A DNA stretch of 30,043 nucleotides, from the NCBI GenBank assembly GCA_030064795.1, contig JASJEI010000340.1:1-30043 (forward strand). The letters are read 5' to 3'. The position numbers and the translations under genes were made by a program. Source of the DNA: Pleurocapsa sp. MO_226.B13. Its GTDB lineage: Bacteria > Cyanobacteriota > Cyanobacteriia > Cyanobacteriales > Xenococcaceae. This document shows, one piece after another, positions 1 to 7,910 of the stretch. The notes under the pieces were generated by a model. That model was not told the DNA's origin and searched no databases. It was given only the letters and a program-made list of their open reading frames with translations. Positions within the stretch are counted from its first letter, which is position 1; every line of letters starts with the position of its first letter.

Positions 1-209
1 TTTTTTAATTAACTTTAGATTACCTGTAATTAAGAACTTATGGCTAAAAGATCATTAGCTTTTTCATAGTAACTGCTAATTATTAGCGATTATATTATTG
101 AGTCTCTTTATACATATTTTTTTAGTCTCTTGAGAATTTTTCGATCTAGTAGCTAATATCTCCACTAAACTTTTTAAGTTATTTAATTGTAAAACATGGA
201 GTGTGTGGT
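1..209. other. AT-rich leader region without a recognised gene
   Basis: Very AT-rich sequence at the window edge with stop codons in all frames. I see no RNA gene or clear terminator. It may hold the promoter for the small ORF that follows. Confidence 0.4.
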
Positions 210-353
210 TTGAGTAAAAAAAAGAAAAAACTCTCTCAACCATTCTTGAGGGTGAAAAAAGTGATCGAAGTGCCGATCCCTGAGATCGGCAAACAGAGTC
301 AGCCTAACTCGTCCTTACTAACTAAGAAATTTTTGAGAAAATATTTCAATTAG
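210..353 (+). CDS. Possible small basic protein (47 aa), unknown function
   Basis: A TTG-initiated frame of 47 codons, preceded by GGAG at 198-201, eight bases before the start. An in-frame GTG at 201 is an alternative start. The product begins with a run of five lysines (MSKKKKK), continues with a hydrophobic-proline stretch (VIEVPIPEI) and ends KKFLRKYFN. It is strongly basic, with no signal peptide and no membrane segment. I do not recognise the family. It lies 80 bp upstream of the WD40 gene on the same strand and could be co-transcribed. A 7-bp inverted repeat (TGCCGAT/ATCGGCA) lies inside it at 271-291, so an RNA element is the alternative reading. Confidence 0.4.
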   Translation: MSKKKKKLSQPFLRVKKVIEVPIPEIGKQSQPNSSLLTKKFLRKYFN

Positions 354-433
354 TTCGGGACTATGATAGCTTTGACAATAAATCAAATCATAATTCTTCT
401 CAATTAATTAACTGAAACAGCAGTAAAACTGTT

Positions 434-2887
434 ATGCACCAGTGGTTTCACTTATTAGCTCAAGTCTCTAAACCAATCTTGTCTACGTTAGTTTATGCCG
501 GAACTAGCAGTTTCTTAAACAGCATTCAGTCAGAACTCAAAAATCAGCAGAAGCAGCACACCAAGAGAATGCTCAACTCTGTGGGAATTAAAGAGCAACA
601 ACTCGGAGAAATTCAAGACTCGCTCCAAAATGTTATCTCAGCCATTGGCTTAGATGATTTTGACGAATTCAAAGGAAGCCTCCCACAGCAGCAATTAATT
701 GCCCAACAACAAGATCTCTGGCAAATGGTTGCCACAGCGCAACAAACCACACTACGACAATTACCTGAAACCCACAAAAACCTAGAGCATTGGCCCCTGC
801 GTTTATCGCCCGCACAACTACAAACAGCTTCTACTGCCGATGTTCCCCTACCACTGCGAATTTTTCTGCTCCCTCCCAAAGTTCCCTTTCAGGGATTTGA
901 AAGAATTGGTCTAGAAACTCAAGAGATAGAACAAAAGTTGGCTCAAGGACTGCGAGAATTCTTAAGTCAAAACTATTCATCCCACTGTCAAGTTAGACCA
1001 ACAGAATTCTTAGGCGGTGCTTGGCAGAGTCACAATTTTCACGGGGAAGCCAGTATCAAGATGCTGTTTGAGAAGCTCAGAGAACAGCCAACTTTGATTC
1101 TAGAGTCGGAAATTGAAGGGGATTATCTCAATTTACGGATAGCTTACTGGGATTTTGGACAAGATAAATATTGCTATGAAACTATTTTGAGGCTGTCTTA
1201 CCGAGAGTTGCTTGAAGAGTCAGTAATAGCCCGTGCCTTGAAATGGAAAGATACTAGAGAGCGACTCCTGGCATTGGGTAAAAACCCCAAAGATATCGAG
1301 CGCCTGGGAGGTAAAAATGCACTCAATCTGGCAATTTGGCTAGAAGCAGAACAATTGCAGACTGCTGGTATTGACATCAAAGAGCTTACTTTTGACTACC
1401 AGATCGATCGAAAAGATTGGGAGACACTATGCCAATTTGTGACTATCTGCCAATGTCTCGTGACTGGTTGGGTAGCAGATTTTTATTATCTAGTTAACTA
1501 TGACCTACCCCCTCACCTGCCACAGATTATTCCGCAGCTTACTAAACAAGAGCTATCTGAGCCAAAATCCCGACAAGCAGCCCTTCGCGTTACGGGAGCT
1601 ATCTATCAAAGTGTTTTCTCTACTTTAGCTAACCAAAGAGCGGACGGTTTACATTTACTGGGGTTAAAACTCGCCCAGAGTCTCGCTCATCTACCCGATA
1701 AGTTGTTGGCAAGGGAGCAACTCTCCAACTCTTTTCAGATTTGGCTCAAACAGCGTCAATTATTCTCCATTGAAGGGAGGGAGGATTTAGCTAAAATCGA
1801 GCTGACTTTAACTCCAAAAGACCGAGAATACCTGGAAACCCTCAAAACCTGCCTATCAGAGCTTGAGGATGAATCGGGTTTGAAACAGGTACAAGAGCTT
1901 TTGAGAAAGCTTAACAACTGCAAAACACCAACTCCACATACTCAACTAACAAATTGTTCTCTCTTACATACTTTCACCCTAGGAGCGGGAAAAGCAACTC
2001 CCCTTGCCATTAGCCCTGACGGGGGAATCCTGATTAGTATTAGCGATCGCCGTACCATTGAACTACGTTCTTTCCAGCGCGGAGGAGGCAGACCAACTAA
2101 TAGCAGTCTCAAACTGTCAGCCCATCAAGGAGAGATTTTAACTTTTACCCTCAGTCGCGACAGCAAGACTCTTGCCAGTAGCGATCGCACAGTCAACAGA
2201 AGCTATATTAAAATTTGGAATCTACAAACGGGAAATCTCCAGCGAACGCTTTTCGGTCATAAACAACCAATTCGTTCCCTCGCCATCGGTACTTACCACT
2301 CCCATAGCCCACGCCAATTCCTTGCCAGTGGCAGTCACAAGATCAAACTTTGGGATTTAGCAACGGGAGAGTCATTTCAGACTCTCTTTGGTCATAAGCA
2401 GTGGGTTTCTTGCCTAGCCATCAGCCCTGATGCTCGGATTCTGATTAGTGGCAGTGAAGACACAACCATCAGAATCTGGGATCTAACTACGGGAGATTTA
2501 ATTTGTACTCTCAAAGGACATCAAGGTTGCGTTCGCTCTCTCACTATTAGTCCCGACGGACGAACTCTGATTAGTGGCAGCGATGACCAAACTATCAAGC
2601 TGTGGGATTTAAAGACGGGACAATTGCTTTACACCTTCATCGGTCATTCAGGGGCAGTTCGAGCTTTAACTATCTGTACTAAGAGCCAGCACCTGATCAG
2701 TGGCAGTGAGGACAAGACGATTAAAATGTGGCATCTTCAGACAAAAAACTTACTGCGGACGCTTACCGGTCATGCAGCACCAGTCAAGGCGATCGCCATT
2801 AGTCCCGACGGACAAACTTTAGCCAGTGGCAGTAGCGATCGGACGATTAAGATTTGGCAAGCCAGGCAAGAGTTGTTGCCTTCTTAG
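434..2887 (+). CDS. WD40 beta-propeller protein with large uncharacterised N-terminal region
   Basis: 817 residues. Roughly residues 520-815 form seven WD40-type repeats, the last five canonical, with GH at the start and IKLWDL/IRIWDL or variants at the end (for example GHKQWV...IRIWDL and GHQGCV...IKLWDL). This makes one seven-bladed propeller, a protein-interaction scaffold. The first ~500 residues have no motif I can name: a short hydrophobic N-terminus, a Gln-rich, coiled-coil-prone stretch at about 30-110, then a mixed alpha/beta region including PLPLRIFLLPPKVPF and PTEFLGGAW. No P-loop is visible, so it is not a STAND NTPase as it stands. No strong Shine-Dalgarno sequence precedes the ATG. 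The stop codon overlaps the stop of the convergent downstream gene by 4 bp. Function unknown; a sensor or scaffold role is inferred from the propeller only. Confidence 0.85.
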   Translation: MHQWFHLLAQVSKPILSTLVYAGTSSFLNSIQSELKNQQKQHTKRMLNSVGIKEQQLGEIQDSLQNVISAIGLDDFDEFKGSLPQQQLIAQQQDLWQMVATAQQTTLRQLPETHKNLEHWPLRLSPAQLQTASTADVPLPLRIFLLPPKVPFQGFERIGLETQEIEQKLAQGLREFLSQNYSSHCQVRPTEFLGGAWQSHNFHGEASIKMLFEKLREQPTLILESEIEGDYLNLRIAYWDFGQDKYCYETILRLSYRELLEESVIARALKWKDTRERLLALGKNPKDIERLGGKNALNLAIWLEAEQLQTAGIDIKELTFDYQIDRKDWETLCQFVTICQCLVTGWVADFYYLVNYDLPPHLPQIIPQLTKQELSEPKSRQAALRVTGAIYQSVFSTLANQRADGLHLLGLKLAQSLAHLPDKLLAREQLSNSFQIWLKQRQLFSIEGREDLAKIELTLTPKDREYLETLKTCLSELEDESGLKQVQELLRKLNNCKTPTPHTQLTNCSLLHTFTLGAGKATPLAISPDGGILISISDRRTIELRSFQRGGGRPTNSSLKLSAHQGEILTFTLSRDSKTLASSDRTVNRSYIKIWNLQTGNLQRTLFGHKQPIRSLAIGTYHSHSPRQFLASGSHKIKLWDLATGESFQTLFGHKQWVSCLAISPDARILISGSEDTTIRIWDLTTGDLICTLKGHQGCVRSLTISPDGRTLISGSDDQTIKLWDLKTGQLLYTFIGHSGAVRALTICTKSQHLISGSEDKTIKMWHLQTKNLLRTLTGHAAPVKAIAISPDGQTLASGSSDRTIKIWQARQELLPS

Positions 2888-3492
2888 TTAGATATTGGTT
2901 GAGGCACTTGGTGTTCCTCTCCCACAGTATTGACAATACCCATCAAACGCAGACTCAACTGCCAATCAGACAATCCTTGATTGTTATAATTAATCGCGAT
3001 CGAAGCTGCTGGGCGATTAATTCGGACGTGGTTAACATACTCATCGGCATTTAAAGCTTGTTGTAAACGACGGGCAAAATCAGCGTCAATTGCTAACTGG
3101 GGCATTTTCAAGCGAACTCGTCCAGGAACAGCATGAGCAATTGTATAGCCTTGGAGATCGATCTCCGATGCTCCCATCTCTTCCCCAGTCGAATTAGAAT
3201 TATGAGAATTATGAGAATTATGAGAATTATGAGAATTATTGCTCTCGGTTAGTGCTAATGGTTGTTCTTTTTTTAGTTGGATAAAGACTTGACGAGCCAA
3301 ACTTGCCACTAACAAGTTGACTAGTAAGGCGTTTGCTCCTCGCAGTTGAAATCGGCTGGTAACGAATACTCCAATTACTACTGGGAGAATCATTTCGAGC
3401 TCTCCATGTTCTTTAAAAAATGCGGAAATCTGAGTGGTTGCATCTTCTGGAGAAAGGTTACTGAGATTATCGGTTGCAGTTGTAGTTGTCAT
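2884..3492 (-). CDS. HMA2-like domain protein with His-Asn-Ser repeat linker
   Basis: 202 residues. The N-terminal ~75 residues include a hydrophobic segment (ILPVVIGVFVTS) and a second one (LLVNLLVASLA), suggesting membrane association. A linker follows made of HNS units repeated four times, then a C-terminal domain with the HxxPGRVRL signature (AHAVPGRVRLKMP) typical of HMA2-type domains, which resemble heavy-metal-associated domains but lack the CxxC. The His-rich repeat could bind metal; that is inference. It is the last of three minus-strand genes after the FeoC-like and HMA proteins, 69 bp from the latter, and is probably co-transcribed with them. Its stop codon overlaps that of the WD40 gene. 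Function in metal handling is likely but unproven. Confidence 0.75.
   Translation of the reverse strand: MTTTTATDNLSNLSPEDATTQISAFFKEHGELEMILPVVIGVFVTSRFQLRGANALLVNLLVASLARQVFIQLKKEQPLALTESNNSHNSHNSHNSHNSNSTGEEMGASEIDLQGYTIAHAVPGRVRLKMPQLAIDADFARRLQQALNADEYVNHVRINRPAASIAINYNNQGLSDWQLSLRLMGIVNTVGEEHQVPQPISN
3196..3240. repeat. 9-bp tandem microsatellite inside the HMA2-like gene
   Basis: The unit AGAATTATG occurs four times perfectly at 3196-3231, followed by one variant copy. It encodes the HNS repeat on the minus strand. The 9-bp period keeps the reading frame, so slippage would change linker length without breaking the protein. Confidence 0.9.
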
Positions 3493-3561
3493 GGAATAAT
3501 TTACTTTTACGCTATAGATTCAAGAAAAATATGCTTGGGGTAAATAAAAGTTTCAAAAGGC

Positions 3562-3822
3562 TTATTTGCTATTAGCGACAAAAATTTGCTTGGCTCGATA
3601 TCCTGTGGGTTCTAGAGCTTTAATTAAGGATTCAACACTAACCTCTAGCTCCGCAGCGATCGCCAATGTAACTTTTTTTTGGGACAAATTGACTTTCACT
3701 TTGTTGACTCCTGCAACTTTTTGTAATGCTTCTCTGACTGTTTGAGCGCACATCTCGCAGTGAAGCTCCTCAACCTGTAATTGAATTTCTTTAGTTGGCG
3801 ATCGCTTAAAAAACCAATTCAT
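3562..3822 (-). CDS. Small heavy-metal-associated (HMA) domain protein
   Basis: 86 residues, one ferredoxin-like HMA domain at about residues 12-80 with the metal-binding loop CEMC (HCEMCAQTV), matching the CxxC of Atx1/CopZ-type metallochaperones and of the N-terminal domains of P1B ATPases. The loop normally reads MxCxxC; here it is HCEMC. A short basic N-terminus (MNWFFKRSP) precedes it. It lies between the FeoC-like gene and the HMA2-like gene on the same strand. The nearby CoaT ATPase lacks an N-terminal HMA domain, so this protein could be its detached partner or serve another metal. The metal is not determined by the sequence. Confidence 0.85.
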   Translation of the reverse strand: MNWFFKRSPTKEIQLQVEELHCEMCAQTVREALQKVAGVNKVKVNLSQKKVTLAIAAELEVSVESLIKALEPTGYRAKQIFVANSK

Positions 3823-3933
3823 AATTAATGTTGCTCAGTTGTCATAGTTGATGATTCTTCCGACTTTGCTTCTTTGCAATTGTGAAAAATTACAGCAGAT
3901 TTAAACCCCGCTTTTGAAGTTGATGCTACCGTG

Positions 3934-4227
3934 TCACCTAAAGCCTGATTGCTGTGAATTCGCGCTTTGATGGGCTTTTTTTGGTAAATGGGGCGAACCA
4001 GGATGCTCTCGATCTACCCATTCATAGAATTCTGTAGTATGTGGATCGCAAGAAGTGCAGCCATGACACTTCTCAGAAGTCGGCAATTTGCGTACTCTTC
4101 CTTTACGGATTAATTTGTTGAGCATTTGTCTGAGAGCATCTCCATCTATCTGAAAGTGCAACTCCATTTCTGCTAGAGAAGCACAATGAGAGTCGAATAC
4201 AAAGTCTTGTAGTTCTTTAAGAATCAT
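3934..4227 (-). CDS. FeoC-like winged-helix protein with Cys cluster
   Basis: 97 residues. The N-terminal ~50 residues form a winged-helix fold as in FeoC (MILKELQDFV... LNKLIRKGRV), followed by the cysteine motif CHGCTSC at about residues 54-60, which matches the CxxCxxC-like wing proposed to hold an Fe-S cluster in FeoC proteins. In enterobacteria FeoC is encoded with FeoA and FeoB. Here the feo genes lie about 13 kb away, and this gene instead leads a minus-strand cluster with two HMA-type proteins. It may regulate this local metal operon or act with FeoB; either is inference. The His- and Lys-rich C-terminal tail is not conserved in FeoC as I know it. Confidence 0.75.
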   Translation of the reverse strand: MILKELQDFVFDSHCASLAEMELHFQIDGDALRQMLNKLIRKGRVRKLPTSEKCHGCTSCDPHTTEFYEWVDREHPGSPHLPKKAHQSANSQQSGFR

Positions 4228-4518
4228 TATTAGTAACTATGACAATAAAGCATACATTTAAATTAATGTCATTAACTTTCAATTTAGAAATATTTTTTGC
4301 CGAGATCGAGTGCTAACAAGCAAAAGTTTTTCTAAGCTTTTATCTTAGGATAAAATCAAAAAATTCTTAACTTATAGCTAATATTTAGCATTTAATAATA
4401 TGAGTAATTTATCAGGCTTCACTCACAAATGACAAAAATGTTAATAAAGGCTTAATCTTGTCTTCTTTTAAGATATTAATTAATACAAATATACTAAAAA
4501 GAGAATTACTGCCGATTA
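4228..4518. other. Intergenic region between FeoC-like gene and coaR
   Basis: Both flanking genes are on the minus strand, so this holds the 3' end of the coaR transcript and the promoter of the FeoC-like operon. An inverted repeat lies close to the operon start: TGACAAT near 4239 and ATTAATGTCA near 4262-4271. No gene or strong terminator is visible. Confidence 0.45.
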
Positions 4519-5607
4519 TTATATTCCTTTACTTAAATAACAGTGACAGTCTGGTTTTTCAATTAGAGATTGGGCTAAAGAATTAAGAGTAGTTGCTGCC
4601 AATAAACCACCACCACAAGAACCAGCTATGGTAATAAAAGGAACGTCAGAACTCATTAGTAACCGTTTCGCTGCTGGTGCATGACTAAAACCGATAGGCA
4701 TCCCAATAATTAAAGCAGGATGTAGTAAATCTTCTGCGATCGCCCGACAAACTGCAATTAATACGGTCGGAGCATAACCAACAACTAAAATACAGCCATC
4801 AGTTAGCTGCTGCAAATCTGTTTGCCAAGATTGAGAACGCCAAAACTCTTGTTCGGCTTCTGCTGCATCGGTAAGATGAGGATTATCGATTAATGTTGTC
4901 ATCTGACAGCCGAGATGAGCCAGTCGAGGGCGATCGCAAGCAGCGACAATAGCGGGAACATCACCAACAACCTGACAACCAGATTTAAGTGCTTCTCTGG
5001 CAGCAGCAATTGCACCCGAACCCACTCGCACAAAATTAACTAAGCTCACATCACCAGAGGCTAATACCAGTTGAGAAAGTAAGTCTGCTTCAATTTCCGA
5101 TCGCTCTGATAAATCGGGTAACAAAAGCTTTAAAGATTCTGTAAAAGATTCGGGGTGAGAGGGGGTAGCTGCATCGAGAGCATCCCAAAAGGCTGTGGTT
5201 TCTGAATGTTGGAGTTTGGCGATCGCATCTTTTCTAACGGTTTGACAAAGGGTATCCCGTCCTAATAACCCTTCTAAAGCAGATGCGGTTTGTCGCAGTT
5301 TAGCAATTTGTTCGATAATACTGCGATATTGCTGCTGAAGTTGAGGGATTAGAGTATCGGTTTCTGAGGGCAAGGTTTCAGTTGATAGTAATTTGCGAAT
5401 ATGTTCTAGTTGAAACCCTTGTTGTTTGAGAGCAACTATTTGTTGCAGTTGTTGCACATGACTTTCTGCGTACAGGCGATAGTTACTTGGCGATCGCGCT
5501 GCTTCTGGTAATAGTCCAATCTGATGATAGTAACGTACCATGCGTGGAGTCAGACCGTTACCTATTTTTTCCGTAAGTTGTTTGATTGTTAAGTATTGAT
5601 TCGTCAT
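4519..5607 (-). CDS. coaR: CoaR: MerR-family cobalt sensor with precorrin-8X methylmutase-like domain
   Basis: 362 residues from the ATG at 5607. An upstream in-frame ATG at 5658 would put the start beyond the operator, so I prefer the internal one. Residues ~5-75 are a MerR winged helix-turn-helix (LTIKQLTEK, MVRYYHQIGLLPEA, NYRLYAESHV), followed by a coiled-coil dimerisation helix. Residues ~150-340 resemble CbiC/CobH precorrin isomerase. The His of the usual IHxxGD-like motif reads Leu (LVLASGD, about residue 182), as expected for a sensor rather than an enzyme. The C-terminus carries Cys-His-Cys (KPDCHCYL, residues 354-356), the motif needed for cobalt sensing in Synechocystis CoaR. It is divergently transcribed from coaT, the known arrangement: CoaR activates coaT in response to cobalt. 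Identification is strong. Confidence 0.93.
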   Translation of the reverse strand: MTNQYLTIKQLTEKIGNGLTPRMVRYYHQIGLLPEAARSPSNYRLYAESHVQQLQQIVALKQQGFQLEHIRKLLSTETLPSETDTLIPQLQQQYRSIIEQIAKLRQTASALEGLLGRDTLCQTVRKDAIAKLQHSETTAFWDALDAATPSHPESFTESLKLLLPDLSERSEIEADLLSQLVLASGDVSLVNFVRVGSGAIAAAREALKSGCQVVGDVPAIVAACDRPRLAHLGCQMTTLIDNPHLTDAAEAEQEFWRSQSWQTDLQQLTDGCILVVGYAPTVLIAVCRAIAEDLLHPALIIGMPIGFSHAPAAKRLLMSSDVPFITIAGSCGGGLLAATTLNSLAQSLIEKPDCHCYLSKGI

Positions 5608-5609
5608 GG

Positions 5610-5641
5610 TTGACCTTAACATTAATGTCAAAGTGTAGTTT
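5610..5641 (+). promoter_or_regulatory. coaT operator-promoter, MerR-type
   Basis: A hyphenated inverted repeat TTGAC (5610-5614) and GTCAA (5627-5631) sits between the divergent starts. TTGACC at 5610 can serve as a -35 box and TAGTTT at 5636-5641 as a -10 box, with a 20-bp spacer, longer than the usual 17. Stretched spacers with an internal dyad are the hallmark of MerR-activated promoters. The dyad abuts the coaR start codon, so CoaR may also control its own gene. Confidence 0.65.
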
Positions 5642-5696
5642 AAGAGAGTCGTCAACACCGCGATTGGATATACCGACGGTCAAATTAATAACAGCG

Positions 5697-7586
5697 ATGA
5701 CTCAACTTACTTTTGGGAGAATTTTACACAAATATGGCGAGGCTTACGCAGCAGCTATCTGTGGCATTTTAGTTTTTTTTGGTTGGCTTTGCCTGAATTT
5801 CAACTGGATCGGTTTTGCTTTATTAATTTTGACCGCAGCTTATGTGATTGGCGGTTATGAAAGCACCAAAGAAGGACTGACTACCCTCTGGGAAGAAAAA
5901 GAGCTAGATGTAGATTTATTGATGATCGTAGCAGCTTTAGGGGCTGCTGGTTTGGGTTTATGGCGACGGGAATATTATTTGATTATCGATGGTGCAATTT
6001 TAATTCTCATTTTTGCCATTAGCGGTGCTTTAGAAAGTTTTGCCATGGAGCGCACCGAGCGCAATATTCGCTCTTTGATGGCTGTTACTCCCGATACGGC
6101 TAGGGTAATTCAAAATGATCGAGCTAAGGAAATAGCGATCGCCCAATTACAAGTGGGAGATGTAATTTTAGTCAAGCCTGGGGAAACTATCCCTACTGAT
6201 GGCATTGTTTTAGAAGGACAATCTACGGTTAATCAAGCTCCCATTACGGGAGAATCAATTCCTGTAGATAAAGCTTTGGGAGATGAAGTTTTTGCCGGTA
6301 CTCTTAATGGCAATGGCGTATTGCAACTTAGAGTTCACCAACCGCCAGAAAGTAGTCTAATTCAACGAGTGATTCGCCTTGTCGAACAGGCTCAAAACCA
6401 AGCTCCTCCCTCGCAGCAATTTGTAGAACGTTTTGAGCGAGGTTATGCCAAAGTAATCGTATTATTGGGCATAATTCTCGGAACTTTACCGCCTTTTATT
6501 TTAGGTTGGGATTGGGAAACGACTATTTATCGGATGCTGATCTTTTTAGTCGTAGCTTCTCCTTGTGCCTTGATGGCATCGATTATGCCAACTCTACTAT
6601 CGGGTATTGCTTGTGGGGCGCGACAGGGAATTTTATTTAAAAATGGGGCGCAGTTAGAGAAAATTGGTCGGGTAAGAGCGATCGCTTTTGATAAAACTGG
6701 TACTCTCACCACAGGACAATTGGAAGTAACCGATATTATTCCCGCAGCCCAATATTCGATTGAGAAAGTTTTAGAGTTAGCTGCTGCGATCGAATCTGGT
6801 TCGGAACACCCCATCGGCGAAGCGATTATTCAAGCAGCCCAGCAAGCTAACTTATCCTGGCAAAACGTGACTAACATTCAAGCTAAAACAGGAAAAGGCA
6901 TCATTGGAGAAGTAGCAGGAGAAAAGGTTACAGTAGGTAAAGCGATCTTTGATTCTCCTGAATTAAAGATCGCCAGTCATACCCTAGAAACCGCAGGTAA
7001 AACCGTTGTCTGGGTGAGTATAGCTGATGAAACGATTGGTCTTATTGCCGTTGCCGATACAGTCAAACCAGAAGCAGCAAGTGCGATCGCCAGTTTAAAA
7101 CAACTGGGAATCGAAACCACAGCGATGCTTACAGGAGACAATCAACGTACAGCCCAAAGCGTAGCTCAAACTCTCCAACTCGATCGCATTGATGCCCAAT
7201 TATTACCAGAAGACAAACTAACAATTATCAGACATTTACATCACAAGTACCAAAATGTGGCAATGGTAGGAGATGGCATTAATGACGCTCCTGCTTTAGC
7301 TGCTGCGACTGTTGGCGTCGCTATGGGAGTGACTGGTACCGATGTCGCTTTAGAGAGTGCAGATATTATTTTAATGTCCGATAACTTAGGTAAACTATCC
7401 CAGGCAATTAAACTAGGTCGTCGTGCTAATCGCATTATTAAACAAAATATCACTTTTGCTATCTTTTTTATCTGCCTGCTATTATTAGCTAATTTATTCG
7501 GCAGTATTAATTTACCCTTAGGTGTAATCGGACATGAAGGTTCGACCTTATTGGTAACACTGAATGGCTTGCGATTACTGAAGTGA
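5697..7586 (+). CDS. coaT: CoaT: cobalt-exporting P1B-type ATPase
   Basis: 629 residues from the ATG at 5697; longer frames starting at 5586 would run into coaR and its operator. P-type ATPase landmarks are all present: TGES at 184-187, the transmembrane SPC metal site at 288-290, the phosphorylated Asp in DKTGT (D332), SEHP in the nucleotide domain, and GDGINDAP in the hinge. Near the C-terminus HEGST (about residue 613) sits in the last membrane helix. SPC plus HEGxT is the P1B-4 signature associated with cobalt/divalent metal export. There is no N-terminal HMA domain. With coaR divergent on the other side of a shared operator, export of excess cobalt from the cytosol is the well-supported role. 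Confidence 0.93.
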   Translation: MTQLTFGRILHKYGEAYAAAICGILVFFGWLCLNFNWIGFALLILTAAYVIGGYESTKEGLTTLWEEKELDVDLLMIVAALGAAGLGLWRREYYLIIDGAILILIFAISGALESFAMERTERNIRSLMAVTPDTARVIQNDRAKEIAIAQLQVGDVILVKPGETIPTDGIVLEGQSTVNQAPITGESIPVDKALGDEVFAGTLNGNGVLQLRVHQPPESSLIQRVIRLVEQAQNQAPPSQQFVERFERGYAKVIVLLGIILGTLPPFILGWDWETTIYRMLIFLVVASPCALMASIMPTLLSGIACGARQGILFKNGAQLEKIGRVRAIAFDKTGTLTTGQLEVTDIIPAAQYSIEKVLELAAAIESGSEHPIGEAIIQAAQQANLSWQNVTNIQAKTGKGIIGEVAGEKVTVGKAIFDSPELKIASHTLETAGKTVVWVSIADETIGLIAVADTVKPEAASAIASLKQLGIETTAMLTGDNQRTAQSVAQTLQLDRIDAQLLPEDKLTIIRHLHHKYQNVAMVGDGINDAPALAAATVGVAMGVTGTDVALESADIILMSDNLGKLSQAIKLGRRANRIIKQNITFAIFFICLLLLANLFGSINLPLGVIGHEGSTLLVTLNGLRLLK

Positions 7587-7910
7587 AAGCATTAGCTAAA
7601 TTCTATCTATTGCCAATAATTGCAAGTAATTTTGTTGCCAATGATTACAAGTAAATCTGTTATGCTAAAGTGTATAACACTTAAATTGCACTGTTAATAT
7701 AAATATTGTAATAAATATTTTCAATAATTAGTTTTATTTACTATATCTATTGCGAATAAATCCTAATAACTGTGATAAGTTAAACGAGTAGGTAAAGATT
7801 TCACCAATCTTACTTAACTTACTTACCGTAATATGCAGTAACTGAAATCACCTTCCTCTTACAACAGTGTATTTAGTTATTCGCTCCATTCATATCAGGA
7901 GTAATTAAAG
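7587..7910. other. Upstream region of the cyclase cluster, with 25-bp direct repeats
   Basis: A 324-bp AT-rich gap. It contains two imperfect direct repeats of 25 bp (7610-7634 and 7635-7659, about 21 of 25 identical), each beginning TTGCCAAT; the first copy contains a near-palindrome TTGCCAATAATTGCAA. A small inverted repeat GTAAAGATT/AATCTTAC lies near 7794-7815. The good ribosome-binding site AGGAG at 7890s precedes the cyclase ATG. No gene is visible. Confidence 0.55.
7610..7659. repeat. Tandem 25-bp repeat pair, possible operator
   Basis: Two adjacent copies differing at about four positions, each starting TTGCCAAT and containing CAAGTAA. Being repeated at close to two helical turns and upstream of a biosynthetic-looking cluster, they could bind a regulator cooperatively. 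No regulator gene lies next to it. Confidence 0.5.

Noticed and set aside
4519..5607. Functional precorrin-8X methylmutase for cobalamin synthesis
   Set aside because: The MerR DNA-binding head, loss of the catalytic His and the divergent coaT gene identify it as the sensor CoaR.
5586..5696. N-terminal extension of CoaT
   Set aside because: It would overlap the coaR coding start and include the promoter dyad; the extension looks like no protein domain.
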